From Paraglaciecola arctica (lineage in GTDB: Bacteria > Pseudomonadota > Gammaproteobacteria > Enterobacterales > Alteromonadaceae), in assembly GCF_018861065.1 (NCBI RefSeq), contig NZ_JAHKQO010000029.1, positions 19,897-83,896 of the forward strand: a stretch of DNA of 64,000 nt. The letters are read 5' to 3'. The position numbers were made by a program, and so were the translations under genes. Position 1 is the stretch's first letter. Each line of letters opens with the position of its first letter. The notes under the pieces were generated by a model that was given only the letters and a program-made list of their open reading frames with translations, was not told the origin of the DNA and did not search any database. This document shows positions 55,509 to 64,000 of the stretch, one piece after another.

Positions 55509-56688
55509 CTGATTTTCCTTTAATAAATCGCTGCGCTTCTAGTCCAGCCATAGTTAGATGGTACAGTGTGCTAGAAGGAGCGAGGTCAGAGATAACTTGG
55601 TTCCCTTCGCCATATTGGTCGATGTAACTACCACTACAAGTGGCTACGAGAAAATGACGAGTTAAACTCGACAAGGCCACTTGAGCGTCTTTCGCATATT
55701 CGTGTGTATCTGACTGTTTGGCGTAGGTCGCTTGGGTTAACGCCGCTTTTAACCATTCGGTCATGGGCCAACAACGTTTGGTTTGTTTGAGAGTTGTGCC
55801 ATTGAGGCCCACTTGATCGAAGATGAGATTACAGGATTTGTCTAATCCGTAATTTAGTCCTTTGTGGTACAAAACGTGGCAGTAGTTATCGACTGGGGTG
55901 CCGGTTAATAAGCTGTATTGCCTTAATAACCATACCCATTCGAACATATGTCCTGGCTCTATTATTTGGCCCTTTAGATCGTCAGTATAAGACCAATCTT
56001 GGTTAAAAAATTCTAACAGCACTTGTTGCTTGTTGTCGAAAAAAGTACTTTCAAATAAGCTAAAAATTTCTCCCGCCTTGGCCAACCACTTAGCGTCCTT
56101 TGTGACCGAGTACAGGGTCAAGAATGCCTCAAATAAATGCATATGAGGGTTTTGTCTGCGGTATTGGTGCGAGTATGAACCTTCTTGCCATCCGCCTGCT
56201 TGGCCTTTTAAGTCGGTATCAATTTGTTGCAGTAATTTATTGGCATAATCTAACGCCTTCAAATCATTAAATACATGATATCGCCAAGCGTAAGCCAATA
56301 AAAAAAACGCCACATCGTAAAGATCATGAGACTGGTTAATTACTTGGTTATCTTTATCGAGTATATGCGCAAAGATCGCTGAATTATGAGTTTTAGCGTG
56401 ATTGTGTACGTAGCTGTCTAAGCCAGAGACAAGCTGCATACCATTGTTTATCCAATGATTTTTTTGGGCGGCTGCAAATACAAACATTTGTCTCGCTTGT
56501 ACTCTTACGCGACGATCACAATTTAAGTCAGCCTCACCGTTTGCTAACAGTCTTTCGTAGGCCGCACCTTGGTCATCTAGGCCTTTGTGAGTCCACAAGG
56601 GCAGTGCATGGTTTTGTAACCACCCTAAATATTCTTGTATATCAAGGATTAAGTCTTGGTATTGGGTATCAACAAGTGCTGCGATCAT
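55498..56688 (-). CDS. AGE-family isomerase/epimerase, probable D-mannose isomerase
   Basis: The 396-residue (alpha/alpha)6-barrel enzyme has the AGE pattern: RRVRVQARQMFVFA, the catalytic His pair in RQNPHMHLFEAFL and EPGHMFEWVWLL, and the late RCWPMTEWLKAA. It is closest to the mannose isomerase and N-acylglucosamine 2-epimerase branch, and differs from the epimerase at 61134. Inside a mannan locus it would turn released mannose into fructose. The sulfatase start lies within its 3' end. A LacI operator sits 57 bases upstream of its ATG. Confidence 0.82.
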   Translation of the reverse strand: MIAALVDTQYQDLILDIQEYLGWLQNHALPLWTHKGLDDQGAAYERLLANGEADLNCDRRVRVQARQMFVFAAAQKNHWINNGMQLVSGLDSYVHNHAKTHNSAIFAHILDKDNQVINQSHDLYDVAFFLLAYAWRYHVFNDLKALDYANKLLQQIDTDLKGQAGGWQEGSYSHQYRRQNPHMHLFEAFLTLYSVTKDAKWLAKAGEIFSLFESTFFDNKQQVLLEFFNQDWSYTDDLKGQIIEPGHMFEWVWLLRQYSLLTGTPVDNYCHVLYHKGLNYGLDKSCNLIFDQVGLNGTTLKQTKRCWPMTEWLKAALTQATYAKQSDTHEYAKDAQVALSSLTRHFLVATCSGSYIDQYGEGNQVISDLAPSSTLYHLTMAGLEAQRFIKGKSDVF

Positions 56689-56744
56689 GAGTAAACAGAT
56701 TTAACCCTATAAAAATGGTTTGTATGTGAGTTGTTAATTAAAAT

Positions 56745-56762
56745 AAATGAACCGGTTCATTT
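56745..56762. promoter_or_regulatory. LacI-family operator, 18-bp perfect palindrome
   Basis: AAATGAACCGGTTCATTT is perfectly symmetrical, with the CG centre favoured by LacI-type proteins. It lies between the AGE-family start and the lacI stop, so it controls the AGE/sulfatase transcript. Confidence 0.85.
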
Positions 56763-56854
56763 TGTAAAGGATAAAACAAAATGAACTTGATTAATCCCAA
56801 TTTAAGTGACGTTTCCAAGGTGCAAAAATGTTGGAAGGCTTAGTTGCGGGTTTA

Positions 56855-57850
56855 CTAAGCCTTAGGTGGGGCTATGCTTTCTCGGATCACAAACTCATAA
56901 GGCAGGATATACTCTTCGGTTTCAGGTTTGGAACCTTCGATTAATTGTAATAATAGCTCAGCAGATTTTTGCCCCATTTTTTCGGCTGGTTGCGATATGG
57001 TAGAAAGCGTAGGTATACAGTATCTTGATACTTCCATGTCGTCGAATCCAATAATGGACATGTCTTGTGGCATGTTAATTCCTTTGTCTTTGAATCCCCT
57101 TATTGCGGCAATAGCCATTTCGTCATTCATAGAAAAAATCGCGGTGGGTCTTTGTTTCATGCTTGAAAACTGTTCCGCTGCGGTTAGTCCTGACCAATAA
57201 TTAAAATCACCGGCAATCACTAATTTCGGGTCATAATCTATCTTGGCAGCAGATAAGGCGGCTTTATACCCGTTTAAACGGTCAATGTTATGTGGATTAT
57301 CTTTTAAGCCAGATATCACCCCTATTCGCTTATGCCCTAGAGAGATTAAATGACCCACGGCTTTTTTGGCTGCACCAACATTATCGATACGAACTGAGTA
57401 GGAAGGCGTGCCTTCACAAGAACTTGCACTCACGGCTAAAATGTCGTCTCTGGGCAATATGGCGTCTTGTTTTTTATAGGGACGAAGATTAATTATGCCA
57501 TCTGCCAGTTTGGTTTCTACCATACGTACAAACTCCCGTTCACGAGCAGCAGAGTCTCGGGTGTCACCTAACAATACGCTATAACCTTTATTTTGGGCGA
57601 CCAACTCAATACCACTTATTACACTTGCAAAAAATTGGTTAGCAATGTCTGGCACCAATACCACAATGGTTTTTGATGACTTTGCACGGAACTTTTGCGC
57701 CAACATGTTGGGTTTGTAATTCAGTTTTTTTATGGCCGCTTGGATCTTTTCTAAGTTCTTTTTCGAAACCCGTTCAGGTGCACTCAAAGCCTTAGAAATG
57801 GTTCCTGTTGATAAGCCAGCTTCCTTGGCTACGTCGCGTATTGTTGCCAA
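56855..57850 (-). CDS. LacI-family regulator of the mannan locus
   Basis: The 331-residue protein has the N-terminal helix-turn-helix ATIRDVAKEAGLSTGTISKA and the hinge helix KPNMLAQKFRA, which inserts at a central CG step. A periplasmic-binding-like effector domain follows (VVLVPDIANQFFASVISGIE, RPTAIFSMNDEMAIAAI). It is central to two divergent units, each with an AACCGGTT-centred operator, and probably responds to a manno-oligosaccharide or mannose derivative by releasing DNA. A site at 57967 could also autoregulate it. Confidence 0.92.
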   Translation of the reverse strand: MATIRDVAKEAGLSTGTISKALSAPERVSKKNLEKIQAAIKKLNYKPNMLAQKFRAKSSKTIVVLVPDIANQFFASVISGIELVAQNKGYSVLLGDTRDSAAREREFVRMVETKLADGIINLRPYKKQDAILPRDDILAVSASSCEGTPSYSVRIDNVGAAKKAVGHLISLGHKRIGVISGLKDNPHNIDRLNGYKAALSAAKIDYDPKLVIAGDFNYWSGLTAAEQFSSMKQRPTAIFSMNDEMAIAAIRGFKDKGINMPQDMSIIGFDDMEVSRYCIPTLSTISQPAEKMGQKSAELLLQLIEGSKPETEEYILPYEFVIRESIAPPKA

Positions 57851-57966
57851 AATATTACCTTAACCTTTTGAAAATTATAAATAAATTAGTTTCTTATCAA
57901 AAAAACTTTGAATAAAGTGTAATTTAAACTGGTAATAAATAATAGTTATGGTTAATCTAAATAAAT

Positions 57967-57980
57967 ATGAACCGGTTCAT
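57967..57980. promoter_or_regulatory. LacI-family operator upstream of the mannan operon
   Basis: ATGAACCGGTTCAT, the same core as the site at 56745, lies 90 bases before the symporter ATG and 117 bases before the lacI start, so it can act on both divergent promoters. Confidence 0.85.
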
Positions 57981-58069
57981 TTTTTGTTGGTAATTGATTT
58001 AACAACTGTTTAACACCGACAAAAAATTTATATAAGAAACGTTAAAAACCGGATAACAAGGTAACAATA

Positions 58070-59908
58070 ATGAATTTAACCACACTCGATTTGTCTATTA
58101 TCGGCCTGTATTTAGTGGCTATTGTGGCGCTGGGTATTTGGATTTCACGCTCTGCCAACAAAGATGTAGAAGGCTACTTTTTAGGGGGCAACAAACTTAG
58201 CTGGAAATTATTGGGCTTGTCTAATGCCTCAGGGATGTTTGATATCAGTGGCACTATGTGGATGGTATATCTGTTATTTATCTATGGTCTTAAAAGTGTT
58301 TATATTCCTTGGTTGTGGCCGAGTTTTAATCAAATATTTTTAATGGTGTTTTTGTCTATTTGGTTGCGTCGTTCCGGTGTAATGACGGGGGCTGAATGGA
58401 TCAAATTTCGATTTGGTGAAGGAAAAGGCGCAAGGTTAAGTCACTTCATTGTAGTGGGTTTTGCGTTATTGAGTGTACTCGGTTTCTTAGCCTATGGCTT
58501 TATCGGTATTGGTAAATTTGCTGCGGTATTTTTACCTTGGGAGTTGTCCTCAAATCCACGTAGCAATGAAATATATTACGGCTTGATCATGACTTTCCTC
58601 ACCGCTTCCTATGTGGTGAAGGGCGGCATGGTGTCTGTGGTGTTCACTGAAGTATTACAATTTATCATCATGACAGTGGCTTGTGTCGCCATTGGTGTCA
58701 TAGCAATGCAACAAGTTTCTCCTGAAATGTTATCCAAGGTGACGCCTGATGGCTGGGGCAGTTTAGCGTTTGGTTGGGAGCTTGGACTAGATTGGAGTGG
58801 TATCTTAGACAGCGCCAATCAAAAAATTGTCGATGACGGTTGGTCGTTATTTTCGATATTTTTCATGTTGGTTTTGTTTAAAGGTATTCTTCAAAGCTTA
58901 GCGGGTCCCGCTCCCAATTTTGATATGCAGAGAGTGTTGTCGGCGCGTACACCTAGTGAAGCGGCCAAAATGAGTGGCTTTGTTAATCTGGTTTTATTAT
59001 TTCCGCGATACATGATGATCACCGGCTTAACTATTTTAGCATTAGTGTATTTTTCGTCTGACTTACAAGCTATGGGGCCAGATGTGGATTTTGAGCAGAT
59101 ATTACCTTTTGCATTAGCAAACTATGTGCCTGCAGGTCTATTGGGGCTTATATTGGCTGGGTTATTAGCGACTTTTATGTCTACTTTTGCCGCCACTACC
59201 AATGCGGCACCAGCCTACGTAGTCAACGACATTTATCGTCGTTACATCAACCCAAATGCGGATCCCAAAACCTACGTTTATATGAGTTATGGGGTGTCGA
59301 TATTCTTTATTGTGTTAGGCACCTTAATTGGCCTATTTATTCCTTCGCTAAACGATATTGTGTTGTGGTTGGTTTCAGCTCTTTATGGCGGGTACACCGC
59401 ATCCAATTTACTTAAATGGTACTGGTGGCGGTTCACTGGAATGGGTTATTTTGCGGGTATGGCTGTGGGTATCTTAGCCGCCATTCCTATGATGTTTACT
59501 GATGTATCACCACTGTATGGATTCCCCATCATGTTTGTGTTGTGCTTATTAGCCTGCGTAACAGTGAGTTTGTTAGGCCCTGCAGATGATATGGAAGTAC
59601 TCAAAGCCTTTTATTTAAAAACTCGTCCTTGGGGTAGCTGGAAGCCTGTTTTGCGAGCGCTTCAAAAAGACTATCCACAGGTATCTGGAAACACTGAGTT
59701 TAAAAAAGACCTATCCAATATATTGGTTGGCTTGGTGTGGCATACCAGTCTAACCGCAGCACCTATTTTTATGGTGATTGAAGATTGGTCTAGCATGACA
59801 ATTTCCTGCGCCATTGCAATATTATGTTCTTGGTTTTTAAAGAAAAACTGGTGGAACAAACTATCTGATTATCCTGCTGACTTACAGCAGTTAACACCTA
59901 AGGCCTAA
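58070..59908 (+). CDS. Sodium:solute symporter (SSS family) of the mannan locus
   Basis: The 612-residue protein has about 13-15 membrane helices. It shows the SSS marks GYFLGGNKLSWKLLGLSNASG near the N terminus, MTGAEWIKFRFGEG, and AGLLATFMSTFAATTNAAPAYVVNDIYRRY for sodium binding. Unlike the symporter at 41826 it has no C-terminal binding module. It is the first gene after the LacI operator, so manno-oligosaccharide or mannose uptake across the inner membrane is likely. GH130 follows 31 bases later. Confidence 0.9.
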   Translation: MNLTTLDLSIIGLYLVAIVALGIWISRSANKDVEGYFLGGNKLSWKLLGLSNASGMFDISGTMWMVYLLFIYGLKSVYIPWLWPSFNQIFLMVFLSIWLRRSGVMTGAEWIKFRFGEGKGARLSHFIVVGFALLSVLGFLAYGFIGIGKFAAVFLPWELSSNPRSNEIYYGLIMTFLTASYVVKGGMVSVVFTEVLQFIIMTVACVAIGVIAMQQVSPEMLSKVTPDGWGSLAFGWELGLDWSGILDSANQKIVDDGWSLFSIFFMLVLFKGILQSLAGPAPNFDMQRVLSARTPSEAAKMSGFVNLVLLFPRYMMITGLTILALVYFSSDLQAMGPDVDFEQILPFALANYVPAGLLGLILAGLLATFMSTFAATTNAAPAYVVNDIYRRYINPNADPKTYVYMSYGVSIFFIVLGTLIGLFIPSLNDIVLWLVSALYGGYTASNLLKWYWWRFTGMGYFAGMAVGILAAIPMMFTDVSPLYGFPIMFVLCLLACVTVSLLGPADDMEVLKAFYLKTRPWGSWKPVLRALQKDYPQVSGNTEFKKDLSNILVGLVWHTSLTAAPIFMVIEDWSSMTISCAIAILCSWFLKKNWWNKLSDYPADLQQLTPKA

Positions 59909-59939
59909 CGGCCAATTTTATAAAGCGAGAGATGTCATT

Positions 59940-61127
59940 ATGTCTTTATCAGCAACTGAATTTCAAAGTAGATTGAACCGGTTAACCCAAGCTCAATCTG
60001 AGTTGCTTACACAAGTTAATCAACCTGAAACTATAAGCAATGGTGTGTATACCCGTTGGCAAAACCCGATAGTTACACGTGATCATGTTCCCTTGAATTG
60101 GCGCTATGATCTTAACCCAGCTACTAACCCTAATTTGTTAGAGCGCATAGCCACCAATGCCACATTAAACTCTGGGGCAATGATCTTTAATGGCAAATAT
60201 GTATTGGTTGTGCGAGTAGAAGGAGTGGATAGAAAGTCTTATTTCGCTGTATGTGAAAGTGACAATGGTGTGGACAATTTCACCTTTTGGGACAAGCCTA
60301 TCACTATGCCTGAAACTGACAGACCAGACACCAACGTCTATGACATGCGCTTAACGCAGCATCAAGACGGCTACATATACGGCTTGTTTTGTACCGAACG
60401 TAAAGACCTTGCTTATCCCAACGATACCTCTGCCGCTGAAGCTCAATGTGGCATTGCTCGCACTAAAGACCTAATTAATTGGGAGCGGTTACCTGATTTG
60501 ATTACGTATTCTGGGCAACAAAGAAATGTGGTGTTACACCCTGAGTTTGTTGATGGAAAATACGCTTTATACACTAGACCACAAGACGGCTTTATTTCGG
60601 TCGGCGGAGGCGGTGGCATAGGTTGGGGCTTGTCAGATTCTATGCTCAACGCTGAAATAAAAGAAGAAACCATTATTGACCACAAGGTGTATCACACCAT
60701 AAACGAAGTCAAGAACGGCCAAGGGCCAGCGCCAATAAAAACTGAACAAGGTTGGTTACATTTGGCCCACGGTGTCAGGAATACCGCGGCGGGATTACGT
60801 TATGTGCTGTATACCTTTTTAACTGATCTATCTAAACCTTGGCAGATCACCCACAAACCGGCCGGGCATCTTATTGCGCCTGAAGGCAGTGAACGAGTCG
60901 GCGACGTATCTAATGTTACTTTTTGTAATGGTTGGATAACGAATAGCCAGGGGCAGGTGTTTATCTATTACGCTTCGTCAGATACTCGTATGCACGTGGC
61001 GACCAGCACAGTGGATACCTTATTAGATTACTGTCTTAATACTCCTGTAGATGGGTTGCGCTCGGCTAAGTCGGTGCAATCTATCAATGAATTGATTGCA
61101 CGTAATGCGCAGTTGAGTCAGGCATAG
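59940..61127 (+). CDS. GH130 phosphorylase, probable 4-O-beta-D-mannosyl-D-glucose phosphorylase
   Basis: The 395-residue five-bladed propeller enzyme matches GH130 subfamily 1: WQNPIVTRDHVPLNWRYDLN, GAMIFNGKYVLVVRVEG, the catalytic Asp in RPDTNVYDMRLT, and VVLHPEFVDGKYALYTRP. With phosphate it would split mannosyl-glucose to mannose 1-phosphate and glucose. The substrate would be made by the mannobiose 2-epimerase encoded next (six bases later). No signal peptide is present, so it acts in the cytoplasm after uptake. Confidence 0.9.
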   Translation: MSLSATEFQSRLNRLTQAQSELLTQVNQPETISNGVYTRWQNPIVTRDHVPLNWRYDLNPATNPNLLERIATNATLNSGAMIFNGKYVLVVRVEGVDRKSYFAVCESDNGVDNFTFWDKPITMPETDRPDTNVYDMRLTQHQDGYIYGLFCTERKDLAYPNDTSAAEAQCGIARTKDLINWERLPDLITYSGQQRNVVLHPEFVDGKYALYTRPQDGFISVGGGGGIGWGLSDSMLNAEIKEETIIDHKVYHTINEVKNGQGPAPIKTEQGWLHLAHGVRNTAAGLRYVLYTFLTDLSKPWQITHKPAGHLIAPEGSERVGDVSNVTFCNGWITNSQGQVFIYYASSDTRMHVATSTVDTLLDYCLNTPVDGLRSAKSVQSINELIARNAQLSQA

Positions 61128-61133
61128 TTATTC

Positions 61134-62357
61134 ATGAAATCCTGTCAAAAATTTACGCGACAAGCCATGGTCGACGAGTTGAATCTAATCACTGATTGGT
61201 GGCAATCTCACAGCATTGATCTTAAAAATGGTGGCTTTGTAGGAGAAGTCAACTCGGCTGGGATCCCACAACACTCAGCTAGCAAAGGCATTATTCTCAA
61301 TAGTCGTATTTTGTGGTTTTTTAGTGAGCTGGCGGTATTCAGTGGCTTGGAAACTCAACAAGGTAAAAGTGCATTGGCCACGGCTACTCGCAGCTATCAG
61401 TACATGATGGCGCATTTTGACGATACTCAATTTGGTGGCGCGGTTTGGGAACTTAACCATTTAGGTGAGTGTGTCGACAGCAAAAAACAAACCTACGCTC
61501 AGTGTTTTTGCATTTATGCATTTTGTGCCTACTACCAAGCCACAGGAAAACAGCAAGTGCTGGATAAAGCGATGAGTTACTTTTCTATGGTTGAGCGCTA
61601 CACCAGAGACCAAGACTTAGGGGGCTATATCGAAGCCTTTCAAAATAATTGGCTACCAATAGAAGATTTTCGTTTAAGCGAAAAAGACATGAATACCCCT
61701 AAATCGATGAATACACACTTACACGTGCTCGAAGCTTTTTCGGCTTTATATAAAGTGAATCCCTGTGGCGAGGTTGAAGAGTCGTTGCGACATGTATTGT
61801 CGATGTTTAAACAACATATTATTGACCTTGAAAGTGGTCACCTTAAGCTATTTTTTAGCAATGACTGGCAAGATCAATCCAGCAGTTTTTCCTATGGCCA
61901 TGATATTGAAGCAAGTTGGTTGATATGGGAAGCACTTGAAATATTAGCTGACTCAGAATTACTAAACGAGTGGCGCCCATTGGTTATTCATATGGCGCAA
62001 GTGTGTGTGAAGGAGTCCTTGGGAATACACGGTCAAGTATGTGAAGATTATGACAAAGTGACCCAATACAAAGCCCCAGATGCATACTGGTGGGTACAGG
62101 CCGAGGCGTTAGTAGGATTTTTAAACCTATTTCATCTAACTGGTGATAAGCACTTGAACGCGATATGTGAAAACATTTGGCAATTCATTCAGCAATATCA
62201 TAAAGATCCTGTCGCTGGAGAATGGTTTTGGTTGGCTAATATTGACGGCGCCAATTGCCACCAAAACTATAAAGCAGGCTTTTGGAAAGCCCCATATCAC
62301 AATGGTAGGGCCATGATGGAAGTGATTAAGTTATTTGATAAGTTGAAACAATCATGA
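61134..62357 (+). CDS. AGE-family mannobiose/cellobiose 2-epimerase
   Basis: The 407-residue (alpha/alpha)6-barrel enzyme has the disaccharide 2-epimerase pattern: NGGFVGEVN, KGIILNSRILWFFSE, KSMNTHLHVLEAF with its His, FSYGHDIEASWLIWEA and GFWKAPYHNGRAMME. It would turn beta-1,4-mannobiose into mannosyl-glucose for the GH130 enzyme. Its stop overlaps the mannanase start by four bases. Only low general similarity is seen to the other AGE protein at 55498. Confidence 0.9.
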   Translation: MKSCQKFTRQAMVDELNLITDWWQSHSIDLKNGGFVGEVNSAGIPQHSASKGIILNSRILWFFSELAVFSGLETQQGKSALATATRSYQYMMAHFDDTQFGGAVWELNHLGECVDSKKQTYAQCFCIYAFCAYYQATGKQQVLDKAMSYFSMVERYTRDQDLGGYIEAFQNNWLPIEDFRLSEKDMNTPKSMNTHLHVLEAFSALYKVNPCGEVEESLRHVLSMFKQHIIDLESGHLKLFFSNDWQDQSSSFSYGHDIEASWLIWEALEILADSELLNEWRPLVIHMAQVCVKESLGIHGQVCEDYDKVTQYKAPDAYWWVQAEALVGFLNLFHLTGDKHLNAICENIWQFIQQYHKDPVAGEWFWLANIDGANCHQNYKAGFWKAPYHNGRAMMEVIKLFDKLKQS

Positions 62358-63844
62358 AAATTTTACTCTGCATTTTTATCTTGTGTTTAACCAGTTGTAT
62401 TAGCGGTCATGCCCCAATAACAAGCCAACAAAATATTGAAAATTTTATCACTCGACAAGGGCATCAGTTATTCGACGGTGAACAACCCTTTAGATTTGCG
62501 GGTATTCATGCCCCAGAGTTACATCGAATAGAAGATGATGCGAAAGGCAAATGTGCTGCAGATAGAAGAAGTTGGGGGCAATACTTTAAATGGCCCAGTT
62601 ACACCGAACAAGAAAACTGGATCAAAGCACTAGTGCGCACTGGACATAAGGCAATGCGTATTTATGTATTATCAGTGGCTCATCCCGACGATGCGGTTTG
62701 TCAACGGCAAACCCATATTTTGAATCCCGCCACAGTTGATGGATCTCCACGCCTAAATGAAGAGGCTATGGTGGTTTATGACCAAATGATTGCCTTAGCA
62801 TCGAAACACAAGTTGCGTCTAATATTGCCTTTTATTGACCATTGGCAATGGTGGGGGGGACGACAACAACTTGCGGCGTTTTATAATGAAAACCTAGACG
62901 CCCTTTACGATACACAGTCGAAGACCTATCAAGGGTATTTAGATATTATTCAACAAGTTATCACCCGAAAAAATACTTTGACTGGACGTCACTATTTCGA
63001 AGAAAAAGCCATAATGGCATGGGAAACAGGTAACGAGCTAAAGCTCAGTACGTCTGAGTTTGTGAGTCAAACCGCGGCACATATTAAAGCCCTAGCGCCC
63101 CAACAGTTAGTGGTGGATGGCACCTATTTACAGTTATTACCCAGTTCACTTGATGATCCCAATGTAGACATAATCAGCAACCATTTTTATACCGTAAATA
63201 ACAACAATAAGCCGCAAACCATAAAAGATAATCTTGCTTTTATTTCCGGTAAAAAAGCCTATATGGTCGGAGAGTTTGGTTTAGCGCCGGCACAGCAACT
63301 AGAAGATATTATGCGAACTGCGGTGCATTATGAGTTAAATGGCGCGCAAACGGTGGGTGCATTTATTTGGGGATTTCGAGGCCATAGAGAAACAGGTGGT
63401 TTCTATTGGCATAGTGAAAGCAATGGCGCACATTATAGCTATCATTTACCAGGCTTTAGCGACGGAGATTTTAATCAAGAGCGAGAAGTGGTGTCTATTG
63501 TTCGTAATGCTCAGGCTAATATGAACGGGTTGCAGCATGTACCTCCATTGCCAATTCCAGAACCTCCTGTTCTGCATCGAGTTTCCGAGGATTTAAAACT
63601 CAATTGGTTAGGGTCTCCCACTGGGCAGCACTATCGAATTGAACGTAAAAACACACTGAATCAATCATGGACTGTGATTGCACAGCAAATATCCGACGGC
63701 AAAAACAAGTTCGATCCTCTGGTGGATGACTTGTTTGTCGATACTAGTGAGCTTAGTAGTGGAACTTATGAGTATAGGGTGATCGCTGTCAACGAAGCGG
63801 GAGAATCTGCTCCTTCGAATATTCAAAGGATACAACTAAAGTGA
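62354..63844 (+). CDS. GH5-type beta-mannanase lipoprotein with C-terminal FN3 domain
   Basis: The 496-residue protein has a lipoprotein signal (LCLTSC, Cys at residue 15). Residues 30-380 form a GH5-like barrel with the acid/base Glu in AWETGNEL and the nucleophile Glu in MVGEFGL, the pattern of GH5_7 mannanases and their relatives. Residues 400-496 are a fibronectin type III domain (YRIERKNTLNQSW to YEYRVIAVNEAGE). It would cut beta-mannan at the outer membrane, giving mannobiose for the co-transcribed uptake and epimerase genes. Endo or exo action is not decided. Confidence 0.85.
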   Translation: MKILLCIFILCLTSCISGHAPITSQQNIENFITRQGHQLFDGEQPFRFAGIHAPELHRIEDDAKGKCAADRRSWGQYFKWPSYTEQENWIKALVRTGHKAMRIYVLSVAHPDDAVCQRQTHILNPATVDGSPRLNEEAMVVYDQMIALASKHKLRLILPFIDHWQWWGGRQQLAAFYNENLDALYDTQSKTYQGYLDIIQQVITRKNTLTGRHYFEEKAIMAWETGNELKLSTSEFVSQTAAHIKALAPQQLVVDGTYLQLLPSSLDDPNVDIISNHFYTVNNNNKPQTIKDNLAFISGKKAYMVGEFGLAPAQQLEDIMRTAVHYELNGAQTVGAFIWGFRGHRETGGFYWHSESNGAHYSYHLPGFSDGDFNQEREVVSIVRNAQANMNGLQHVPPLPIPEPPVLHRVSEDLKLNWLGSPTGQHYRIERKNTLNQSWTVIAQQISDGKNKFDPLVDDLFVDTSELSSGTYEYRVIAVNEAGESAPSNIQRIQLK

Positions 63845-64000
63845 GTTGCCATTAACGGCAATGATGGATTGTTAACTTTTTGTAAGAAAAAGGTTGAATA
63901 TCCTATTCAGATAGATTAATTTATTCACACAAATGTAAACCGGTTCACTTTGTTTATATGAAGCATTCCGGTTTTTTTATATAAACAAAGTGAACCGGTT
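63845..64000. promoter_or_regulatory. Two LacI-type sites inside a 22-bp perfect inverted repeat
   Basis: AACCGGTT cores at 63938-63945 and 63993-64000 sit at the outer ends of two 22-base arms (63938-63959 and 63979-64000) that pair perfectly around 19 bases. The first site reads GTAAACCGGTTCAC over 63935-63948. The second runs into the window edge. No ORF is present, so a further regulated gene probably begins to the right. Confidence 0.75.

Noticed and set aside
59973..59988. AACCGGTT core inside the start of the GH130 gene
   Set aside because: The core matches the LacI sites, but the right flank reads AAC in place of CAT or CAC and the site is fully explained as coding sequence for RLNRLTQ; it may be chance.

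Overview
The window looks like chromosomal DNA of a marine, polysaccharide-degrading gammaproteobacterium of the Alteromonadaceae type (Glaciecola, Paraglaciecola or Alteromonas relatives). This is inferred from the moderately AT-rich, densely packed genes, typical gammaproteobacterial household genes (nlpI, nadA, cdd, DUF2164 and DUF1244 proteins), a large TonB-dependent receptor, two sodium:solute symporters and two sugar-catabolism loci. No rRNA, tRNA, CRISPR array, insertion sequence or phage gene was seen. Both edges are cut: the left edge lies inside a dipeptidyl-peptidase IV-type gene, and the right edge lies inside a regulatory inverted repeat.

Layout. 1-8.8 kb: DPP-IV end, a 670-base repeat-bearing gap, a DUF2750 protein, a secreted TIM-barrel glycosidase, an orphan periplasmic-binding-protein fold, a membrane diguanylate cyclase, a D-2-hydroxyacid dehydrogenase, a long trans-sulfuration-type PLP enzyme and DUF2164. 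8.9-19.3 kb: an RND efflux pair, then a tight cluster of a membrane-anchored class III aminotransferase, a PHP-glycosyltransferase fusion, a phosphatidylserine-decarboxylase-like enzyme and an Mpo1/DUF962-like membrane protein. This cluster may make or modify an unusual lipid. 19.4-30.1 kb: a small exported protein, GST, DUF1244, a nitroreductase, a MacB-type ABC operon with three consecutive HlyD-like adaptors, and an IorAB-type molybdenum hydroxylase.

30.3-49.1 kb is a deoxysugar locus, best read as L-fucose (L-rhamnose is the alternative). A secreted beta-helix protein (GH141-like) with four carbohydrate-binding-like modules and a C-terminal dockerin sits beside a small membrane-anchored cohesin-like protein. 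Next come an enolase-superfamily dehydratase, a GntR regulator, a TonB receptor, a symporter fused to a CBM9-like domain, an L-lactate-oxidase-type enzyme, an aldo/keto reductase, a lactonase, an SDR and an FAH-family hydrolase. Together these can take the deoxysugar by oxidation, lactone opening, dehydration, a second oxidation and hydrolytic cleavage to pyruvate plus L-lactate, with the lactate then oxidised. A short motif with covarying arms near three start regions is a candidate GntR operator.

49.2-53.7 kb holds cdd, nlpI, a putative metallopeptidase, nadA and a NUDIX gene. 53.7-64 kb is a beta-mannan locus under a LacI-type regulator: a sulfatase interrupted by one in-frame TGA, an AGE-family mannose isomerase, lacI, a symporter, a GH130 mannosylglucose phosphorylase, a mannobiose 2-epimerase and a GH5 mannanase lipoprotein. 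Copies of an AACCGGTT-centred palindrome lie between these transcription units and again at the right edge.

All functional calls rest on motif and family recognition by eye; no database search was run.
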